IMG/VR virus record: IMGVR_UViG_3300008267_000364
Coordinates: 1-64,000 of that record
Direction: 5' to 3' (one strand)
Origin: a virus
Length of the DNA: 64,000 nucleotides
Shown here piece by piece: positions 59,901-64,000 of this stretch. A model generated the notes under the pieces. The model was not told the origin of the DNA. It did no database searches and worked only from the letters and a program-made list of their open reading frames with translations. Positions within the stretch are counted from its first letter, which is position 1. The number at the start of each line of letters is the position of its first letter. The translations under genes were made by a program, and so were the position numbers.

Positions 59901-62900
59901 AATTTAATAGGAACTGTTGGAGCATCTTTTTTATACCAAAAATATGCCATTTGAATAAACTCCGAGTCAATATCAAAATCCGCTCCTGATAAGTGTACAA
60001 TTTCAGATGGGAATAATCCTATACCTTGATAGTAATCAGGTAATAAACTTACTACTTTTAATGACATAGCAGACTGTTTATCCCCTGTAGGAATACGATA
60101 ACCTAACATTTTTAATACTTCAGTCATTTGAGGAGTAATAGTATCTCCTATTTTTAAACCATGTCTAGTTAAAATAGCTTGAGATAACATACATTCTGAA
60201 TACTTATTACCATCTTCATCTTCTAAGTTATATCCTAACTCTCTAGTAGAGTATTCTTTACCAGAATACAATTCTGGATTTTTAACTAATTGATGATGAG
60301 AAATAATATTACCTGTAGAATCTGTAACTACAGGTTTTAATCCAGCACTTGATGCTAATGAAACTTTATCTCCATTAACTTTTTGACTAAATCCACCTTT
60401 ACTAAAATGAGATAATACAACTTGTTCAGCTTTAACTAACATTTGAACCATGTTGTAGTTATAACCACCTTCAAAGTATTGCATAGTTTGTTCATCAGCT
60501 CCACTAGAAGCTAATGCTCTTTTAACTATATCATCTAATCCACTTTTATCAATACTTCCTTTATAAGTACTATCACTAGTTAAATTATTACCTTTAATAT
60601 CTTTAATTACAGCAATAGCCTTCTTAAATGCTTCAGATCTACTTCCAGCAATAGCATCATTATATTTCTTTCTAAGAGCACCTACAGTAGTTTTTTCACC
60701 ATTAATAACTAATTCTTCATTATCATTTTGTTCACTAGCAATAAGTGTTAAAATCTGAGAACCAAATACAATTTCTTTTTTACCAGTAGGAGTTTCTACT
60801 TGTAAACGCTTATTAGCATTAGACACTGCAAATCTAGACTTAGATAAATCTAAATCACCAGATAAACTGTTTTCAGGAATTAATGTAGCTCCTTTAGATG
60901 CAGATTCAGTAGCAACGTGATCTACTTCATTTCTATCCATATTGTTAGCTAATTCATGCCAGTATTCCATACCTTTAATAGGTTTGTATAAGTCTGCTAA
61001 TTTTCTAACAGTATCTCTATATTCTTGAGATTCAAAATCATCTGCAAAAATTAATTCTGTTAATGTATCAGTTAAACTAGTAAAGTAGTCTACATCTTTA
61101 TCTTCAATATAAGATATACTACTTCTTATTAATCCTAACTCAGACATCTTTAATAACTGTCCATTTAAACCATCAAAAACAATAGTCTTTTTAGAGTTTA
61201 ATGAAGCCATTATTCCAGCTAAATGTTCTTGACTAGAATTACCAATATTTACATTTCTAATAACTCTACCTTCTTCATCTCTTTTAGTAAACTGAATAAT
61301 GTTTTTGTAAATACTTTTAGTTTTTTCATCTAATCTACCTAATCTTAAAGTACCCATCATAATATGATATTGAGAACTATAAGACATCGCATCATTAGAT
61401 GTGTATTTACTTACTTTGTATTCAGTACCATCTATTACTGTATAATCATATAATTTTTTACCTTGATCATCTTTTTTAACTTGTACATCTTTAGGATCAA
61501 CTCTTTGAATTTTATCTCCAACAGGTTTAACAGTAGTGTATAAATCAATATCTTTAATAATTGCAGAGTTATGAGCACCTTTTCCATAATCAGGACCAGA
61601 AGCCATTGCAGATTTATTTCTTTTAGAAATATCAACTTTATCTTTTCTCTGTATAGAATAATCTCCATCTAATAACTCATTCATAGACAAAGCCATCATG
61701 TAGTCATTAATGTAAAATTGAGCTAAGTTGTTATCAGTTTTTAAATCTTTATCTAAGAAAAATCTAAGATTGTATTTATCTACTTCAGCTTTAAATTCTT
61801 GTAATCCTTTATCTAAATAAGTATTGATACCTATTTTTACAGATTCTTTTAAAGATGGACTTAACTCACTATATGGAACACCACTTAATGCTGAATTAAC
61901 TAAACTATCATATTGTTGTTTAGCAAACTCTTTATTAGTAGACATTGTTTCTTGTAAGTATTGAAACTCTGTAAAATCAAAAGCTCTACCTTTAACAGAA
62001 TCATTATATCCTTTATACTTACGACCTTCATTATTATCAAATAATTTCTTTTCTCTAAGTATTCTATTGTACTCTTTTTCTACTTGTTTATCAAAAAATG
62101 AATCTTTTACATCTCTACCTTCTTCAGTAAAAATATCTACTTTAGGAAGTTCTACAGCATAAGCAGTATTAGAAGCTTCATTTTGTCTAAAGATATATCT
62201 ACCAGTATCAGATTTACCATTATTATTAAATAAACTTAAAGCACTTAATAAGTAACTTCTTCCATCAAATCCACCAAAAGTAATACCTTGTTTAGTCTCA
62301 CCTTTATCACTTACAGTAGTATCTCTAAGACCACTTAAGATATTTAACTTAAGATTTTTAAGAAGATCTCTATGATTTTTAACTAAATAGTTTTCTTTAA
62401 CAAATTCTAAATTCCTTCTTTCTACATCAGTAGTAGTTACAGGATTTTTACTAAACATGTTTTTCCAGAAAGCATCATTCTTGTAAACTGACAATCTACT
62501 AATTACATAAGAGTTATTAATAATCTCATATACTTTTTGTCCTTCAGCATTAGTAAATGAGAAGTTACCAATAGTTTCATCAAATAAAGCATTGTTCTCT
62601 GCCATTGATTTTAAACTACTATCAGCTTCTTTACCTCTGTAAACATTATAAGGATCTTTTTCAAAGATGTCAGCTAAACTGAATCCTTCACCAATAGCCT
62701 TATTACTAAATATTGTAAAGTCAATTGGAACATAATTATCGTAAGAAGCTAATATTCCTAATTGATCTTCAGTAAAGAATTCTTTAGTTTGAGCAACTTT
62801 CTCTAATGAAGCTTTTTGTTTTAATAATGAATATCTAATGTAAGCCTTAGTTAAAGGAATACCTATTGCATCAAATTGAGATTTAATATTATTAACATTG

Positions 62901-64000
62901 TCATTAAGTTTATTTTTATCTAACTTTTTAACATTAATAACATTTCCTGATAAGTTGAAAATATTACTACAGTTTTTAGCTAAACTTTTTCCAGTAGCTT
63001 TACCATAAGTAAGTCTATTTTGTAAGTTAGTAGCCCATAAGTTTAATGATACATTACCAGGACTATTGCTATTAGCATTAACCCAAGTTAACTTACCTGT
63101 TTTTTGATCTAATAATACATCTAATTGAGCTATTCTAGATTTCTTAAAGTTAGTTAAGAAAGCTCTAAATGTGTTATAAGCATTAGCATTAGTAGGTACA
63201 GTAATTGTTTTAGTTTCAACATCAAATGTAACTCCTAAATCTTTTAATATTTGTTCATAGAATGCTTTAATATTAGGATTACTTTCTGCAGCATAGTGAA
63301 TTTTAGAAATCATTTTATCTTCACTAGTATCAGCTAATATTCTAGTTAAACCATTATATAAAGTAACTTCATCAACAGCAACTTCTCTTTCTTCTCCTGT
63401 AAGAATATCAGTCTCAGTAACAGTAGTAAATGCTATGTAACTTTTAATAGCTTGAGATAAAGAATCATGACCTCCTGATAACCATGCATCTTGAGAACCT
63501 AATTTTTCTTTAACTTCTAAAGCTTCCATTCCACCAGCTTCATTCTCTTCTATCTCATCAACTTTATTTTTAAAACTAAATACATTTAATTTATCAAGAA
63601 TTGATGAAACTAAAACTTCTTTAGCTTTAATATCACTAGAGTTTACACTAGTTGGATCATATAAATAAAGTTCTTCTTTAATTTTATTTTGTAAATTTGA
63701 ACCAAGAACTTTATCAGTTTCATATTGAGCACTAGCATAAGCTTTACCTTTAGTATTTAAATCTTCTACTCGTTTATTAATAAAATATTCTATTAATTCT
63801 TCAGTAGGTTTAACTTCTTTAGTAACTTTACCATCTACTTCAACACTATTATATAACTCTGGATTATCAGAATACTTACCTTTTTTAGCATTGTAAACTT
63901 GAATAGCAAAAGAGTTTATTATTTTTCTAGATTCTGAAGCAGTAAAGAAACCATTAGCTATAGCATTTTTCTTATTAGGTAATAATTTAAATACTGTATC
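56858..64000 (-). CDS. Giant virion RNA polymerase subunit (DFDID motif), start beyond window
   Basis: The frame is open from the right edge to a stop at 56858, so at least 2,380 residues; an internal ATG at 63529 is not the true start because homologous-looking sequence (FKLLPNKKNAIANGFFTASE) continues upstream. The catalytic signature DFDID (59966-59980) sits in PSEIVHLSGADFDID, preceded by MLGYRIPTGDKQSAMSLKVV. This is the double-psi beta-barrel of the multi-subunit-type RNA polymerases of crAss-like phages. The enzyme is thought to be injected with DNA and to transcribe early genes. Confidence 0.85.
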   Translation of the reverse strand, partial: DTVFKLLPNKKNAIANGFFTASESRKIINSFAIQVYNAKKGKYSDNPELYNSVEVDGKVTKEVKPTEELIEYFINKRVEDLNTKGKAYASAQYETDKVLGSNLQNKIKEELYLYDPTSVNSSDIKAKEVLVSSILDKLNVFSFKNKVDEIEENEAGGMEALEVKEKLGSQDAWLSGGHDSLSQAIKSYIAFTTVTETDILTGEEREVAVDEVTLYNGLTRILADTSEDKMISKIHYAAESNPNIKAFYEQILKDLGVTFDVETKTITVPTNANAYNTFRAFLTNFKKSRIAQLDVLLDQKTGKLTWVNANSNSPGNVSLNLWATNLQNRLTYGKATGKSLAKNCSNIFNLSGNVINVKKLDKNKLNDNVNNIKSQFDAIGIPLTKAYIRYSLLKQKASLEKVAQTKEFFTEDQLGILASYDNYVPIDFTIFSNKAIGEGFSLADIFEKDPYNVYRGKEADSSLKSMAENNALFDETIGNFSFTNAEGQKVYEIINNSYVISRLSVYKNDAFWKNMFSKNPVTTTDVERRNLEFVKENYLVKNHRDLLKNLKLNILSGLRDTTVSDKGETKQGITFGGFDGRSYLLSALSLFNNNGKSDTGRYIFRQNEASNTAYAVELPKVDIFTEEGRDVKDSFFDKQVEKEYNRILREKKLFDNNEGRKYKGYNDSVKGRAFDFTEFQYLQETMSTNKEFAKQQYDSLVNSALSGVPYSELSPSLKESVKIGINTYLDKGLQEFKAEVDKYNLRFFLDKDLKTDNNLAQFYINDYMMALSMNELLDGDYSIQRKDKVDISKRNKSAMASGPDYGKGAHNSAIIKDIDLYTTVKPVGDKIQRVDPKDVQVKKDDQGKKLYDYTVIDGTEYKVSKYTSNDAMSYSSQYHIMMGTLRLGRLDEKTKSIYKNIIQFTKRDEEGRVIRNVNIGNSSQEHLAGIMASLNSKKTIVFDGLNGQLLKMSELGLIRSSISYIEDKDVDYFTSLTDTLTELIFADDFESQEYRDTVRKLADLYKPIKGMEYWHELANNMDRNEVDHVATESASKGATLIPENSLSGDLDLSKSRFAVSNANKRLQVETPTGKKEIVFGSQILTLIASEQNDNEELVINGEKTTVGALRKKYNDAIAGSRSEAFKKAIAVIKDIKGNNLTSDSTYKGSIDKSGLDDIVKRALASSGADEQTMQYFEGGYNYNMVQMLVKAEQVVLSHFSKGGFSQKVNGDKVSLASSAGLKPVVTDSTGNIISHHQLVKNPELYSGKEYSTRELGYNLEDEDGNKYSECMLSQAILTRHGLKIGDTITPQMTEVLKMLGYRIPTGDKQSAMSLKVVSLLPDYYQGIGLFPSEIVHLSGADFDIDSEFIQMAYFWYKKDAPTVPIKFGTEKTNEDKFEAYKFYNLNYNKDFIRNYNDELNKSTAYQQVLKDKNLEKDFKNKFLNELRNEIYEDVSKSLGLPSNVEEFIKSKIKTGAELNNEALDSMIPMLTNKGMVEIANNTTSTDALKDLVDKLTDEGFIKEVSNNTTSKKFKSAHDVNGKFDANTKNSEGKNGIGIAANKIQQFAFLMSKVGEKVVTFNKDAFKFEIAEEVGGTYKAKNSEDQRIADNLNILLNVFTDNAKDPIAAKLNIKFELLGGVTELIMQGMSFENAVKFINIPIIQKYGELLKTTGYAVKDDVENNFTKQSTIIAAIAYIKNLDKPLKQRITKDTMSEVSDLEKNPELKRISTDEINALLKGIDFKADELGVGNTSTSLEVQLQALSQFVKVSGQNDIMSNVNSFLKLNQGLDISFNDLHNGLHKAIDTFELNALFNTPKKETSSPDKVKAHIDIEELLKDDANTFNNIKRALVVENQVGKKIFIEQTDVFKESLNKILHSLNTSFTNIGDNYSKLSKEFLGYISVRSYLENLENLKTKEPLNSPKRKLIEQRINSIDLGLVFQELNGPEKDTLARQLDKLKINPTTKDNYIVRYLTTAIANDGSSKEEQDSEVQNTSKNATDYIVSKSFVKESNETISQLIDAVKSLYYNNDVIDETTGLTPRAFVSNMLSYLMVKDNMLFKNNSISKFLPVEMFGNYSKLLDDITEGLVNKESMNMDKFEQLAYNFRKLYVTDKNTSFAAVKYNSVENDGKVVNIAEDGTIDFKVSSKTRLELFIKQKELSNAQARIASERSPELEKELSSEIKVLQERLESEDIATNIKVLSNIFKTEEVTGEDAKNITYIDKKSGETKTVAQFKFPQFRRFKVGKETKVYELKKVLSRIPSYGNGTLQDHKTELGFAIGEQAIYEPLNFTGYKGVSVYFPGTYEKAVKEFSKIKEVSPKADPDDIMSVKKTKSVQQSVQPSTEQFVEPSEDLIQKLEAQALALESLEANGSAFEAFENLPEVPVLPSGNDLFSQMQKDL

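Noticed and set aside
61435-61668. Short ORF inside the RNA polymerase gene
   Set aside because: Out-of-frame shadow of the giant polymerase frame.
1-64000. Recoding of TAG to glutamine, as in some crAss-like phages
   Set aside because: Large late genes are uninterrupted with the standard code and TAG ends several plausible genes and the tmRNA tag.
1-64000. CRISPR array, insertion sequence or integrase
   Set aside because: No regularly spaced repeats, terminal inverted repeats with a transposase, or integrase motifs were found.

Overview
The window is a 64 kb internal piece of a crAss-like phage genome (Crassvirales type; a tailed dsDNA phage of a Bacteroidetes host). DNA is very AT-rich and almost fully coding. 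The phage assignment rests on the recognisable set of large terminase, portal, capsid protein and giant virion RNA polymerase proteins carrying a DFDID motif. The host assignment rests on promoters of the TTTG-N20-TATATTTG type, A-rich translation leaders without Shine-Dalgarno sites, and a tmRNA tag that begins with Gly and contains YALA, as in Bacteroidetes. Large genes read through with the standard code, and TAG is used as a stop, so there is no sign of TAG recoding.

Layout. (1) 1-9.1 kb, minus strand: tail fibre and adhesin genes, including a partial fibre at the left edge, LamG/ConA-like lectins, collagen-like proteins and a DUF1566 domain. (2) 9.2-21.5 kb, minus: virion genes, namely an abundant structural protein, connector-like proteins, major capsid protein, probable scaffold, a true ferritin, portal and terminase. 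(3) 21.5-24.5 kb, minus: small genes, many with ATGA overlaps, and a ~330-nt structured RNA with its own promoter. (4) 24.5-33 kb, plus: small early genes, two secreted or lipoprotein-like products, structured leaders, two decayed genes (radical SAM and thyX), a phage tmRNA and three tRNA-like elements. (5) 33-36.6 kb, plus: small genes and a family B DNA polymerase. (6) 36.6-41.2 kb, plus: a ubiquitin-like conjugation module consisting of a beta-grasp protein, an E2-like protein, a JAMM peptidase, an E1-like protein and a partner of unknown role. (7) 41.2-53 kb, plus: replication and nucleotide metabolism, with SF2 helicase, DnaB-like helicase, P-loop ATPase, SSB-like protein, TOPRIM primase, PD-(D/E)XK nuclease, flap exonuclease, dNTP pyrophosphohydrolases and two metallophosphoesterases. 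(8) 53-64 kb, minus: giant proteins of the virion RNA polymerase system, running off the right edge.

How it fits together: injected virion RNA polymerase probably transcribes the plus-strand early block; the replication genes follow; the minus-strand block builds the particle. The most unusual content is the Ubl/E2/JAMM/E1 module, the ferritin inside the capsid operon, the tmRNA with a ~33-codon tag, and a possible -1 frameshift at an A6 run in a giant protein gene. No integrase, reverse transcriptase, CRISPR array, insertion sequence or recognisable lysis gene was found.
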